A stretch of 36,823 nt of DNA from contig JAJDDY010000059.1 of NCBI GenBank assembly GCA_029260075.1, forward strand, positions 1-36,823, given 5' to 3'. Of this stretch, positions 1 through 9,463 are shown piece by piece. A model generated the notes under the pieces. It did not search any database. It was not told the DNA's origin and worked only from the letters and a program-made list of their open reading frames with translations. Numbering within the stretch: position 1 is the stretch's first letter; every line of letters begins with the position of its first letter. This DNA comes from Phycisphaerae bacterium (GTDB taxonomy: Bacteria > Planctomycetota > Phycisphaerae > UBA1845). A program made the position numbers and the translations under genes.

Positions 1-418
<418 letters not shown>

Positions 419-514
419 CACTCTCATGAGTGGCTGTTGAACTCACTTCCATGGAACTCATTGAGTACGCAACGAGCCCGTGCGTCCATATCTTCATTTG
501 CCAAAGAGCGAATG

Positions 515-557
515 AGCAGGCCCGGCGGTCCGGTGGATCGACCGGGCTTGCTTTTTG
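515..557 (+). terminator. Rho-independent terminator after 23S rRNA
   Basis: A GC-rich stem (gcaggcccgg at 516-525 against ccgggcttgc at 542-551, one G-T wobble) is followed immediately by ttttt (552-556). It lies about 100 bases past the 23S 3' end on the same strand and has no gene between, so it most likely ends the rRNA transcript. Confidence 0.85.
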
Positions 558-590
558 CGCTCATTTTTGAATTCGCGGCACCTTGTCCTG

Positions 591-731
591 AGTCACAGTT
601 CGAGGGGCGCGTTGGGCGGGCGGCGTCAGTAAGGAAGCGGCGGTTTGAAGTTCGGTTTCGTAATCTGGAGAACGCTCCCTTACGGTCGCGGATCGGATCG
701 GATCGGATGCCCCCGTCACTTGAGGCGTGAC
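591..731. repeat. Palindromic MITE-like element, copy A (degraded)
   Basis: This is a diverged member of the repeat family described at 13258-13410. The right half is well kept (cgctcccttacggtcgcgg, then a gatcg tandem, then cccgtcacttgaggcgtgac). The left half keeps only agtcacag and gtaaggaagcg. Small ORFs on both strands here are by-products of the repeat, not genes. Confidence 0.7.
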
Positions 732-853
732 GAAGCAGAAGTTGCCGGATTTGTCTGACATGCAGGCGGCGCGTGCGCACTATGGGTCGAACTCCACGAA
801 TCGGGCCGAGCGCGAATTACTGTAGAAACACGTAAGAACACGGCCTTTATATC

Positions 854-882
854 TTGACTGCGTATTCAAGAATCGCGATACT
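854..882 (+). promoter_or_regulatory. Possible promoter of the TetR-family gene
   Basis: TTGACT (854-859) and GATACT (877-882) are 17 bases apart. The predicted start of transcription would fall at or next to the ATG at 891, giving an almost leaderless mRNA. The -35 box lies inside a short inverted repeat (cttga/tcaag, 853-870) that could be an autoregulatory operator. Planctomycete promoters are poorly defined, so this is weak. Confidence 0.3.
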
Positions 883-890
883 GCGGTGAG

Positions 891-1475
891 ATGGCACGCG
901 GAAGACCGAGAGAGTTCGACGAAGAGCAAGCTCTGGAAGCCGCTATGGATGTCTTCTGGCGCAAGGGGTATGAAGGCGCATCGTGCGAAGATTTGCTCTC
1001 GGCCATGGGGTTGAACTCGGGGAGCATGTACGCGGCCTTTGGTGACAAGCAGTCGCTATACGATCGGGCGTTTGACCTCTACTGTGAGACAGTGTTCAGC
1101 ATGGGCATCGAAGTTCTGGAGAGGCCGGGAACGCCTCTAGAGAACGTGCGGGCGCTGGTCCGTTGCATGGGCGACCACATGTCGTCGGGTGATTGCAAGG
1201 GCTGTTTCGTCGGCAACACGCTTATTGAGTTTGGAGCGGAGAACAAGGGCGTTGCTGAGATGGCGCGTCGGGCCATGAAGCATTTTCAGGACGCTGTCGA
1301 GAAGAAACTGAAGGCCGCGCGTAGGCTTGGCGAACTGTCGAGCGACTTGCGTCCCAGGGACCTCGCGGCATCGATCGTCAACATGGCCCAAGGACTGAAC
1401 GTGATGTCTAAGGCGGGGGCGGACGAGAAGACGATCCGCGGTGTGGTGAACACGACGTTGTCGCTGCTGTGTTAG
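891..1475 (+). CDS. TetR/AcrR-family transcriptional regulator
   Basis: This 194-residue protein has the standard TetR layout. The N-terminal helix-turn-helix spans about residues 8-52 (GRPREFDEEQALEAAMDVF, then MGLNSGSMYAAFGDKQSLYD, the recognition helix and the Tyr/Phe-rich turn typical of the family). The C-terminal ligand-binding helices contain GCFVGNT, the pocket signature of the subfamily that includes E. coli ComR. Such proteins are cytosolic dimeric repressors released by a small ligand. The DinB-family gene begins 162 bases downstream on the same strand with its own good ribosome-binding site, so co-transcription is possible but not shown. The ligand cannot be deduced. The ATG at 891 starts exactly at the usual family N-terminus. 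Confidence 0.93.
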   Translation: MARGRPREFDEEQALEAAMDVFWRKGYEGASCEDLLSAMGLNSGSMYAAFGDKQSLYDRAFDLYCETVFSMGIEVLERPGTPLENVRALVRCMGDHMSSGDCKGCFVGNTLIEFGAENKGVAEMARRAMKHFQDAVEKKLKAARRLGELSSDLRPRDLAASIVNMAQGLNVMSKAGADEKTIRGVVNTTLSLLC

Positions 1476-1637
1476 TTCGTGTTTTTTTGATGAATTATTG
1501 AACGGACGATCAAGAACAGACTTGCACCGCGGCACGGTTCGCGTGCGAGAGAATTTATGTTCCGCGCTGAGCGGTGAGAATTGATTGCAGGAGGCGGACG
1601 CGGGTTCGTTTCCGTCCGAACCAAGAAGGAGACCAGT

Positions 1638-2138
1638 ATGAAGACTACGGATTTTATCAGGGCAGGCCTCGATGCGAGCAAGAGTCTTACGATGGCGCTC
1701 ATCGACGACATGAAGGATGCTTCGCTGACCCAACCGACGTCGAAGGGCGGTAATCATCCGCTTTGGATTCTCGGCCACCTTACGTACGCCGAAGCCAACA
1801 TCGTCAGCCACATCATCGGCGGCGAAGAGAATCCGCTGGTCGGCTGGAAGGAAATGTTCGGAAGCGATCGCGAGCCGGTGGCTGAAGCGGACCAGTATCT
1901 TCCGTGGGATGAGGTACGGCAGAAGTTCGACGAAGTTCGTGCGCGAACGTTGGATCTGTTAGAAGGGCTGTCGGACGAAGATTTGGATCAGCCGAGTAAG
2001 AACTGCCCGCCCGGACGTGAGCAGATCTTGGGAACGGTGGGTGGGTGTTTTCTCGTTCTCGCGTTGCATCCGGTGATGCACCGGGGTCAAGTGGCTGACT
2101 CTCGCCGCATGCTGGGTCGCAAGCCGCTGTTTGCGTAA
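1638..2138 (+). CDS. DinB family protein (metal-dependent four-helix bundle)
   Basis: The protein is 166 residues long. The start at 1638 is set by an aaggaga ribosome-binding site at 1626-1632; upstream in-frame codons lack one. The sequence HPLWILGHL (His40, His47) and the C-terminal HPVMHRGQ (His144, His148) match the DinB/YfiT fold, where three histidines bind a divalent metal (probably His47, His144, His148). Family members include thiol-dependent S-transferases (bacillithiol or mycothiol) and damage-inducible proteins of unknown substrate. The C-terminal RGQVADSRRMLGRKP helix is typical. It follows a TetR regulator and may be its target. The substrate is unknown. Confidence 0.9.
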   Translation: MKTTDFIRAGLDASKSLTMALIDDMKDASLTQPTSKGGNHPLWILGHLTYAEANIVSHIIGGEENPLVGWKEMFGSDREPVAEADQYLPWDEVRQKFDEVRARTLDLLEGLSDEDLDQPSKNCPPGREQILGTVGGCFLVLALHPVMHRGQVADSRRMLGRKPLFA

Positions 2139-2233
2139 GACGATTGGTAACGATTCCGCGACCGAGTATGGACGAGCAGGTGCGTGACAGAATCGGCGGG
2201 AACGGGATAGCGGCCCACTATGCTGTTACGTGC

Positions 2234-2300
2234 CGCATTGCTCAATGCGCAACGCTGCCGCGATGCCCTGGGCTGGAATAGGACGCCCCGTTGGGGCTGT
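2234..2300. repeat. Intergenic hairpin plus gccccgttggggc-type repeat
   Basis: The 569-base gap 2139-2707 has no convincing gene. Its first part holds a perfect 7-bp hairpin (cgcattg/caatgcg, 2234-2249, two-base loop). It is followed by ccctgggctggaataggacg and then cgccccgttggggctg near 2284-2299. The latter resembles a short repeat I associate with planctomycete intergenic DNA. No T-run follows, so it is not a simple terminator. Confidence 0.45.
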
Positions 2301-2468
2301 TAGATGCGCGCATATTCGGAATCGCGAAGCGTTGCGTTGGTACGCCTAGGTTGTCTTGTACCCTGGACGAGAAGCGATCTCGAATGCCATGGACCGCGAC
2401 GGCCGACTCGGCGCTATCGCCGTCGCAATCGTTGGACGCGACGCTTCAACGGCGGTGTTCGCATGATA

Positions 2469-2605
2469 GTGCCCCATTCTTCGTCGTGGGCGAGGGGTGG
2501 GGGACGGGCAGTTCGCTCGATAACAAACAGTCCCTCACCCTTCGCGTCACAGGATCGTCGTGCTACCCGGTGGAGCGTTACGCGGTGACGCGAAGAATGG
2601 GGCAC
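2469..2605. repeat. 137-bp nested palindrome, MITE-like
   Basis: The outer arms are a perfect 15-bp inverted repeat (gtgccccattcttcg, 2469-2483; cgaagaatggggcac, 2591-2605). Inside are further paired segments: gcgaggggtgggggac at about 2490-2505 against gtccctcacccttcgc at 2530-2546 (two mismatches), and cgcgtcac against gtgacgcg near 2586. The whole could fold as one long cruciform. It is unrelated in sequence to the repeat family at 13258. It could be a non-autonomous mobile element or a structured RNA leader. It carries no gene. Confidence 0.6.
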
Positions 2606-2656
2606 CGACATCGGCTTTCACACCGCCCGAGCTGTCTTGGGTCATACGATGGAATG

Positions 2657-2727
2657 CCTGTACGGACGATGTGGGACGAGGAGCGTCGACGATGTTAGAA
2701 TCCGACCATGCCTGATGTCCGTACAGG
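2657..2727 (+). promoter_or_regulatory. Inverted repeat pairing the leader with the start of the fusion gene
   Basis: A perfect 11-bp inverted repeat joins cctgtacggac (2657-2667) to gtccgtacagg (2717-2727). The second arm covers codons 4-7 of the nuclease/glycosylase gene, whose ATG (2708) has no clear ribosome-binding site. The structure would place the start codon in the 49-base loop. It may tune translation or be an operator; this is inference from symmetry only. Confidence 0.4.
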
Positions 2728-4297
2728 TTCGCCTCGGTGGTACGTGTATGTCCTGCGTTGCCGGACTGGTGCGCTGTACACGGGGATCACGACAGACGTG
2801 CCTCGTCGGCTCGTCGAACATCGCGAAGCCAAAGGGAAAGGTGCGAAGTACCTTCGTGGCAAGGGTCCGTTGCAGTTGGTCCTCAAGCAAGACGTTGGTG
2901 CCAAAGGCGTTGCACTGAGGGTGGAGGGGTCGGTTAAGAAGCTATCCAAGACCCGCAAGGAAGCGTTGGTGGAGCGGGGAGGAATGATCGAGGATATCAT
3001 CGCGAAGGCGGTGATTGCGAGCAACGGAAGGGCCAAGCGACCGGTCGTTCGTCGATCCTCAGTGGATCATGGTACCGTCGGGCCCCTGACCCTCCGTGAA
3101 GCGCGGCGACTGGCGTTAGCGCGGGCAGGTCTGCTCAAACCTGAGTGGACCGGATTCCCTCAACGTGCGAAGGGTGGCGGGAAGCGCGCTAGGGACGCCG
3201 CGCTCGCCGTAATCCGGCGCTTCGGATATCTTCAACTGGACACGGTATCGATCGCCGGCGCGCGGAGCCACACCATTGTGCTCCTGTCGCGGCTTGCCGG
3301 GTTCGACCCCGCCCTGGGCGAGCGACTTCTCCAACCGGGTGCGCCGCTTTTTGAGTATTGGGGCCACGAAGCGAGTTGGATGCCGCTCGAACTCTATCCG
3401 GCGTTTGCGTTTCGACGGCGTGAGTTCCGCCGTCATCCCTGGTGGGGCGATGTCGTGGGCGACCATCCGGATGTCGCTCGGAAGCTACGCCGCCGCATCC
3501 GGGACGAGGGTTCGCTACGCTCGATCGATATGGAAGGTGCGGGAAGTCGCGGATGGTGGGATCTCAAGATCGCAAAGCGCGTCGCGGCCGCGTTGTGGTT
3601 GAGCGGCGAACTGGCCATACGAGAACGAAAACACTTCCAGCGAGCCTTCGATCTTAGGGACCGTGTGATCCCTGATGACGTTCGCGGTCGGACGCTTGGC
3701 AAGCGGGACGGTATCGAAGCCCTTCTACTCAAGGCGCTGGATGGTCACGGGTGGGCGACGACAGGGACGATGGCTGCGACGTGGCGGCTGAGGAATGAAC
3801 GGCAAGAGATCACAGCGGCGCTGCAGCGATTGGTGGAAAAGGGAAAGGTCGTCTCGTGTGCGCTTGAGCACCCTGGCGGGCGGGTCACGCCGGGATGGAT
3901 CCGGCCCGACGATCGGGAGCTGGCCGCGCGACTGCGGACCGTGCGACCGCGGCGCGACCGTGCCGTGCTCCTGTCACCGTTCGATCCGCTGCTGTGGGAC
4001 CGGGCCCGCGTGCAGCGACTCTTCGGGTTTAGCCAGATTCTAGAGATATTCAAGCCGGCTGCGCAACGGACATTCGGTTACTATTGCCTGCCCGTTCTCG
4101 CGGGGGAGCGACTCATCGCCCGTTTCGACTTGAAGGCCGACCGAAAGAAGGGCGTGGTGCACGTTCTGTCTTGTCGCTTCGAGGGAACGGAGAATTCGCA
4201 TCCTGCGGTGGTGGAAGATGGCGAAGCGGCGCGATCCGCTCTCTATCGTTACGCCGACGCTCTCGAACTCAGACCGACCGGGTCGCGTCTAGCGTGA
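2708..4297 (+). CDS. Fusion: GIY-YIG nuclease domain + YcaQ-type interstrand-crosslink DNA glycosylase
   Basis: One uninterrupted 529-residue frame holds two DNA-repair domains. Residues ~10-95 are a YhbQ-like GIY-YIG domain: WYVYVL (Tyr12/Tyr14), LYTGIT (Tyr24), RR at 33-34, and RVEGSVKKL with the metal-binding Glu73. Residues ~126-520 are a winged-helix protein of the YcaQ/AlkX (HTH_42) family. Its LQLDTVSIAGARSH contains the Q-hydrophobic-D motif (Gln176, Asp178) used for catalysis by YcaQ, followed by FEYWGHEASWMP and FDPLLWDR, all family hallmarks. YcaQ enzymes unhook interstrand crosslinks by cutting N-glycosidic bonds of alkylated bases, leaving abasic sites. A joined nuclease could nick or process the product; that coupling is my inference. 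The start lacks a clear ribosome-binding site and sits in a possible hairpin. Confidence 0.92.
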   Translation: MPDVRTGSPRWYVYVLRCRTGALYTGITTDVPRRLVEHREAKGKGAKYLRGKGPLQLVLKQDVGAKGVALRVEGSVKKLSKTRKEALVERGGMIEDIIAKAVIASNGRAKRPVVRRSSVDHGTVGPLTLREARRLALARAGLLKPEWTGFPQRAKGGGKRARDAALAVIRRFGYLQLDTVSIAGARSHTIVLLSRLAGFDPALGERLLQPGAPLFEYWGHEASWMPLELYPAFAFRRREFRRHPWWGDVVGDHPDVARKLRRRIRDEGSLRSIDMEGAGSRGWWDLKIAKRVAAALWLSGELAIRERKHFQRAFDLRDRVIPDDVRGRTLGKRDGIEALLLKALDGHGWATTGTMAATWRLRNERQEITAALQRLVEKGKVVSCALEHPGGRVTPGWIRPDDRELAARLRTVRPRRDRAVLLSPFDPLLWDRARVQRLFGFSQILEIFKPAAQRTFGYYCLPVLAGERLIARFDLKADRKKGVVHVLSCRFEGTENSHPAVVEDGEAARSALYRYADALELRPTGSRLA

Positions 4298-4313
4298 CGT
4301 GCGTTGCGCTGTG

Positions 4314-4450
4314 TTTTGTCACAACGTTGGTGACGGGTCTGTCCGATCCGCGCCCGGGAGTAAGTGCTGTCAAGGTGTCGCGACCGGATCTCAAACGTCC
4401 GCTTCCGTACGGGCGCGGCTCGGCAAGCTCGTGCCCAACGCGTGCGATGA
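4314..4450. repeat. Palindromic MITE-like element, copy B (degraded, inverted)
   Basis: The left end ttgtcacaacgttggtgacgg is followed by tgtccgatccgcgcc. The right part cgtccgcttccgtacgggcg and gcggctcgg matches the family at 13258-13410 in the opposite orientation. The internal stem is decayed. It starts 17 bases after the stop codon of the fusion gene, so it may lie in its 3' UTR. Confidence 0.65.
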
Positions 4451-4500
4451 CGCAAGCCCAACCGAATTCGCCCGCGCAGCCCCACCGGGGCGCAATAGCA

Positions 4501-4676
4501 GAGCCCAGGGTGAAACCCTTGGGTTTGCGTGATCCGAGCGAACGAGCCCTGCAGGGGCGGCATAAGTACGGCGGAACCAGCTACACACGGTTGCGGCGTG
4601 CCGCGAATACTTATCCCGCCCCTTCAGGGCTCGGTTCAATGCCCGTCCGCCCATCCCCAGGGTTTCACCCTGGGCT
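4501..4676. repeat. Long imperfect inverted repeat of short GC-rich motifs
   Basis: Two arms mirror each other: agcccagggtgaaaccc ... gagccctgcaggggcgg ... cataagta (about 4502-4567) and atacttatcccgccccttcagggctcg ... cccagggtttcaccctgggct (about 4608-4676). Each arm also holds small palindromes (cccagggtgaaacccttggg; gccctgcagggg). A single arm-like fragment recurs at 4692-4701 and a related cagccccgggtgggtttc lies near 4832. The 712-base gap 4298-5009 is therefore mostly repeats, plus the promoter region below. Long frames across it are repeat artefacts. Confidence 0.65.
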
Positions 4677-4876
4677 GAGCTATTTTGGCCCCTTCAGGGC
4701 AAGGATCGCTGCACTTCCGGTCCAGGATTTCGACCATTTCAACGCGCCATGGGATCTTGTTCGCATCAGCGCATCGTCGCCCACATCTACCGCACGAAAC
4801 CCGATAGATACTTGTGTAGAACAACGAGGGCTCAGCCCCGGGTGGGTTTCGGACGGAAAAAAACTCAACCGCCGTG

Positions 4877-4918
4877 TTGACATCAGCGTTAAACGCCTAT
4901 ATATCTATAGACGTCTAT
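4877..4918 (+). promoter_or_regulatory. Promoter and 12-bp palindromic operator of the hemerythrin gene
   Basis: A perfect TTGACA (4877-4882) is 17 bases from TATATC (4900-4905; TATATA overlaps at 4898). Just downstream is the perfect palindrome atagacgtctat (4907-4918), placed where transcription would start, a good position for a repressor. An iron-sulfur Rrf2 regulator lies 4 kb away and is a candidate binder, but that link is speculation. The AT-rich stretch stands out from the surrounding GC-rich repeats. Confidence 0.55.
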
Positions 4919-5009
4919 CGGAAACGTCCGACAAAGGGTGTTGTGGACGGTTGTCGCGGGTGCGGCAGCAGAATGCATGCAGCCCTTGATTGATAGTAGG
5001 AGAACTTCG

Positions 5010-5591
5010 ATGAGCAGCAAATGTTCGGAACACGACGTCAATTCCAATCCTACGCAAGTGCTCAAAGACGAGCATCGCGTGATCGAGCGGGTGCTTGACG
5101 CGGTGGAGCGTTCACTCGGCCATGAGGCCGTTGACAAGGTCTTCTTCGAGAAGGCGCTGGACTTCATTCGAAACTTCGCGGATGGGTGTCATCATGCCAA
5201 GGAGGAGGGGCAGTTGTTCCCCGTCCTGGAAGAATCTGGCGTACCGCGAGAGGGCGGGCCCATCGGTTGCATGCTCAATGAACACGAACAGGGGCGGTCC
5301 TTGGTGCGGCTGATGGCCGACAACCTGGAAGCTGCGGCCGGTGGGAATCGCGCCGCGGTCGGCACCGTGCATCAAGCCGCCGCAGATTATGTTGAGCTTT
5401 TGCGTCAACACATCCAAAAAGAGGACACCGTTCTGTTTGTAGTTGCGGATCAAAGGCTAGGGGCCGAGCAAAAGAAGCTGGTGATGGCGGCGTTTGATCG
5501 TGCGGAAGAGGCCGGTGGTGATGTCGGAAAGCATGCGCGATACGTTGCGTTGGCGGATGAGTTGGCGCAATGGACGTTTGGCAACGATTGA
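5010..5591 (+). CDS. Hemerythrin HHE domain protein
   Basis: The protein has 193 residues and starts at an ATG with aggaga at 4998-5003. The up-down four-helix bundle is marked by its diiron ligands: His22 (DEHRVIE), His61/His62 with Glu66 (CHHAKEE), His92 (NEHEQGR), and His134/Glu138 (HIQKED). The motifs LFPVLEESGVP and GGPIGCMLNEHE are characteristic of a cytosolic bacterial hemerythrin group. Such proteins bind O2 or NO at a non-heme diiron site, or sense iron and oxygen, and often belong to nitrosative-stress regulons. It is monocistronic, with its own promoter and palindrome upstream and repeats on both sides. Cys60 next to the ligand pair is a frequent feature in the group. The exact ligand is not deducible. 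Confidence 0.93.
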   Translation: MSSKCSEHDVNSNPTQVLKDEHRVIERVLDAVERSLGHEAVDKVFFEKALDFIRNFADGCHHAKEEGQLFPVLEESGVPREGGPIGCMLNEHEQGRSLVRLMADNLEAAAGGNRAAVGTVHQAAADYVELLRQHIQKEDTVLFVVADQRLGAEQKKLVMAAFDRAEEAGGDVGKHARYVALADELAQWTFGND

Positions 5592-5658
5592 AGTTTTCGC
5601 GCGTTTGGTGCGCGCGGGCCGTTGATAACATGATTCGTGCTTAAGTGGCCTTGTTTTC

Positions 5659-5795
5659 TGTCGCGACTCAAGTGGCGGGTAGGTCCGAACCGAGCCGCGA
5701 CCGTGAGGGAGCGTTTTCTAGCTGTCGCGACTGGATTTCAAAGGTCCGCTTCCTTACGGGCGCGGCTCGGTAATCCCGTCAGTCGATGTGTGACA
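5659..5795. repeat. Palindromic MITE-like element, copy C (inverted)
   Basis: The left half tgtcgcgactcaagtggcgg, then aggtccgaaccgagccgcga and ccgtgagggagcg, is close to the reverse complement of the right half of the 13258-13410 copy. The right half cgcttccttacgggcgcggc, cccgtcagtcgatgtgtgac closes it. This is a full-length member in reversed orientation. Confidence 0.8.
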
Positions 5796-5835
5796 AGGCA
5801 CGTGTGCTCTGTGAAAGTGATCGAATGTCGACTCC

Positions 5836-5907
5836 CCCACCTCTGAAGAGGTGGGCCACCCGTCAAGAGGCGGCAATCGCTAATGGATCACCGGCTGGAA
5901 GCCGGTG
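5836..5907. repeat. Pair of short hairpin repeats
   Basis: cccacctc-tgaa-gaggtggg (5836-5855, perfect 8-bp stem) and caccggc-tggaa-gccggtg (5889-5907, perfect 7-bp stem) sit 33 bases apart. Neither is followed by a T-run. Similar gaggtggg and ccggctggaagccggtg units are, to my knowledge, frequent in planctomycete intergenic DNA. No gene is supported in 5592-6037. Confidence 0.55.
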
Positions 5908-6037
5908 CCACACAAGAGGGCTTGCGCCGCTTGGGTGGCAGGGCGACGCTGTCGTTCGGTTCAACGGTTGTATGAGAACGTTGGATAGATGAGTTCGTAC
6001 CTACGGCCACGTGCCGTGTTGCATGGAGTTTCGTTAG

Positions 6038-7525
<1,488 letters not shown>

Positions 7526-7710
7526 ACACTACGGTCAAGCAAGTATGACCCAAGGCGGACGGGCTGAAGTCAGTTGACTCGATCGAGGGAATCATGCGGC
7601 GACGCGCGATCGAGCGTGTCGGCGCCGGCGACATGCTCGCGCGGGCCATCGCTGATCCTCGGTCATCAAGGGGCAGACCAACGCCATTCGAGTGCTGACC
7701 TATTGGAGCA

Positions 7711-8727
7711 ATGATGGTTCAAATATTGCCATCTTCACGAAGCCAAGTTCGTCCGCTTGGACTGGTCGACGGCTGTGGGCGAACGATCGATCACTTGAGG
7801 TTGTCCGTTACGTCCAAGTGCGATCTTCGGTGCGTGTACTGTCGCCCCAACGGCCAAGCCGACGCGCCGGCGGTGCGCGGACTCCTTACGGATGAGCGGC
7901 GGATTGAATTAGTTCGATTTGTCCATGAGCAGTACGGGCTTGGTCGGGTTCGGATAACCGGCGGCGAGCCGCTCGTGTACGGCAGCGTCGTGCGACTCGT
8001 GGCTGAGCTGAAGCGGGTCGTACCAGATGTCGAGTTGGTCATGACGACGAACGGGCGTTTGCTGTACAACAAGGGTTTCGAGCTGTTTCACGCCGGTCTC
8101 GACCGGTTGAACATATCACTCGATTCGATCAACCCGGAACGCTACCGCGAAATCGCCGGTGCGGATATTGGCGACGTCTTGAACGGCATCGAGTCGGCGA
8201 GGTTTGTGGGCTTCCGCGACTTGAAAATCAACACCGTCGTACTTCGAGGCGTTAACGACCATGAGATTGTGGACTTGGCGACGTGGGCGCTGTCGCGGAA
8301 CTTGGAAATTCGCTTCCTCGAAGCCATGCCCGTCGGCCCCGAATCCGACTTCAATCGACGCGCGTTTGTCTCGGCTGCCGAGGTCCAAGCCGTTCTCGCC
8401 AAGCGGTTTCAGCTCGATCCAATACGTCGTGACCCGGGCGCAACGGCTCGTTTGTTTCGCGCTACGTCCAGAACGGCTCGGGGCGTTGTCGGCGTCATCG
8501 CGCCGGTCACCGATCCGTTCTGCGCAACGTGCAGACGCATGCGACTCACGGCGGAGGGCATGTTGTACCCCTGCTTGTTGGACGACCGATCGGTCGACAT
8601 GCGTCCGGCGTTCGGTGATGCCGGCCTCTCGCCGACAAGAGCCGACGCGCTCATTCGTTCGGCTGTCGCAGCGAAGGGGCTGCGCGGCGTGACTCAGGCG
8701 ACGCCGATGGTTAGGCTTGGTGGATAG
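7711..8727 (+). CDS. moaA: GTP 3',8-cyclase MoaA (radical SAM)
   Basis: The 338-residue enzyme starts molybdenum cofactor synthesis, converting GTP to 3',8-cyclo-GTP. The SAM-binding cluster is CDLRCVYC (Cys37, 41, 44), followed by RITGGEPL and TTNG. The second 4Fe-4S cluster, which holds the substrate, is Cys271/Cys274/Cys288 (FCATCRRMRLTAEG...PC). IRFLEAMPVG and the C-terminal Gly-Gly (MVRLGG), essential in known MoaA, are present. ATG codons at 7711 and 7714 are both possible; ggag at 7705-7708 favours 7714. No other moa/moe genes are in view, so this is an isolated copy. Upstream 7526-7710 shows no gene. Confidence 0.95.
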   Translation: MMVQILPSSRSQVRPLGLVDGCGRTIDHLRLSVTSKCDLRCVYCRPNGQADAPAVRGLLTDERRIELVRFVHEQYGLGRVRITGGEPLVYGSVVRLVAELKRVVPDVELVMTTNGRLLYNKGFELFHAGLDRLNISLDSINPERYREIAGADIGDVLNGIESARFVGFRDLKINTVVLRGVNDHEIVDLATWALSRNLEIRFLEAMPVGPESDFNRRAFVSAAEVQAVLAKRFQLDPIRRDPGATARLFRATSRTARGVVGVIAPVTDPFCATCRRMRLTAEGMLYPCLLDDRSVDMRPAFGDAGLSPTRADALIRSAVAAKGLRGVTQATPMVRLGG

Positions 8728-8811
8728 TGGAACACGGTACGATTCGCCCCGTCGTTTCATGGTCGCGCGGTGTAACTGCATGACTTAGAACGTGTTTAAG
8801 AAGTCTCTTTC

Positions 8812-8871
8812 AGGGCCGCGCCCGTCACGTGCGAAGACCGCTCCCTGACAGTCGCGGCTCGGTTCGAGGCA
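8812..8871. repeat. Remnant of the MITE-like repeat, copy D
   Basis: Only the central part survives: gggccgcgcccgtcacgtgcg on the left and cgctccctgacagtcgcggc on the right, facing each other as an imperfect stem. The outer terminal inverted repeats seen at 13258-13410 are missing. Confidence 0.55.
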
Positions 8872-8968
8872 TCCGTACGGTGTAGCCGCGTGGCTGAGAT
8901 GATTAGTACGATTGCATGCATCTGCTATGATGTGGATGGGTCGATAAGGTTTCGAGTGAGGGCAAGGT

Positions 8969-9418
8969 TTGTTATCACGAACAGGTGAATACGCGTTGCG
9001 TGCGGCTGTCTGTCTGGCGCAACACGAGGATCGTTGGCCTATCCCCGGCCCGGAGATTGCACGCGAGACCGGAATATCACCAAAATACCTCTCGTCAATC
9101 CTCGGCACATTGGTTCGCACCGGCGTTCTCGAGGCGTCGCCCGGCCGTGGTGGCGGGTTTCGGATGGCACGCCCACCCGGGAAGATCTTGCTCGTGGAAA
9201 TTCTGGCGCCTTTCGAGTCGATTCTGGATGACCGCCGACCCTGTCCGTTTGGTAACGTCGTGTGCAGCGACGCCGATCCTTGCGCTGGTCATCATCGATG
9301 GAAGACCGTGCGCGCCGCATACTACGACTTCGTGCAATGTACATCAGTTCAAGAAGTGTCCGCCAAGTCGTCACCGCAGGATCCGACGAGCAAGAAGAAG
9401 GTCGCCAAGCGTCGGTGA
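8969..9418 (+). CDS. Rrf2-family regulator with three-Cys Fe-S motif (IscR/NsrR-like)
   Basis: The 149-residue protein starts at TTG (8969); LSRTGEYALRAAVCLA is the standard Rrf2 N-terminus and gaggg lies 7 bases upstream. The winged helix spans about residues 1-70 (ISPKYLSSILGTLVRTGVLEASPGRGGG). Cys92, Cys99 and Cys105 followed by His108/His109 (CPFGNVVCSDADPCAGHHRW) correspond to the Fe-S ligands of IscR/NsrR, so it probably senses NO, iron-sulfur status or redox. A TATGAT box at 8926-8931 and the palindrome tgcatgca (8913-8920) just upstream could be its own promoter and operator. Its C-terminus ends in a Lys/Arg-rich tail. The nearby hemerythrin gene is a candidate target. Confidence 0.9.
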   Translation: MLSRTGEYALRAAVCLAQHEDRWPIPGPEIARETGISPKYLSSILGTLVRTGVLEASPGRGGGFRMARPPGKILLVEILAPFESILDDRRPCPFGNVVCSDADPCAGHHRWKTVRAAYYDFVQCTSVQEVSAKSSPQDPTSKKKVAKRR

Positions 9419-9463
9419 GTTCGGGATAAAGAGTCCACCCCAGCGCACACGCGGGGCTCGCTC

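Noticed and set aside
420-560. 5S rRNA after the 23S gene
   Set aside because: No 5S-like sequence lies between the 23S end and the terminator.
424-780. Open frames on both strands after the 23S gene
   Set aside because: They cover the terminator and the MITE-like copy A; peptides such as TVRERSPD recur wherever that repeat occurs.
4084-4989. Long + frame (301 residues) overlapping the repair gene and repeats
   Set aside because: It runs out of frame through the end of a clear gene and then through palindromic repeats; its sequence is a repeat translation.
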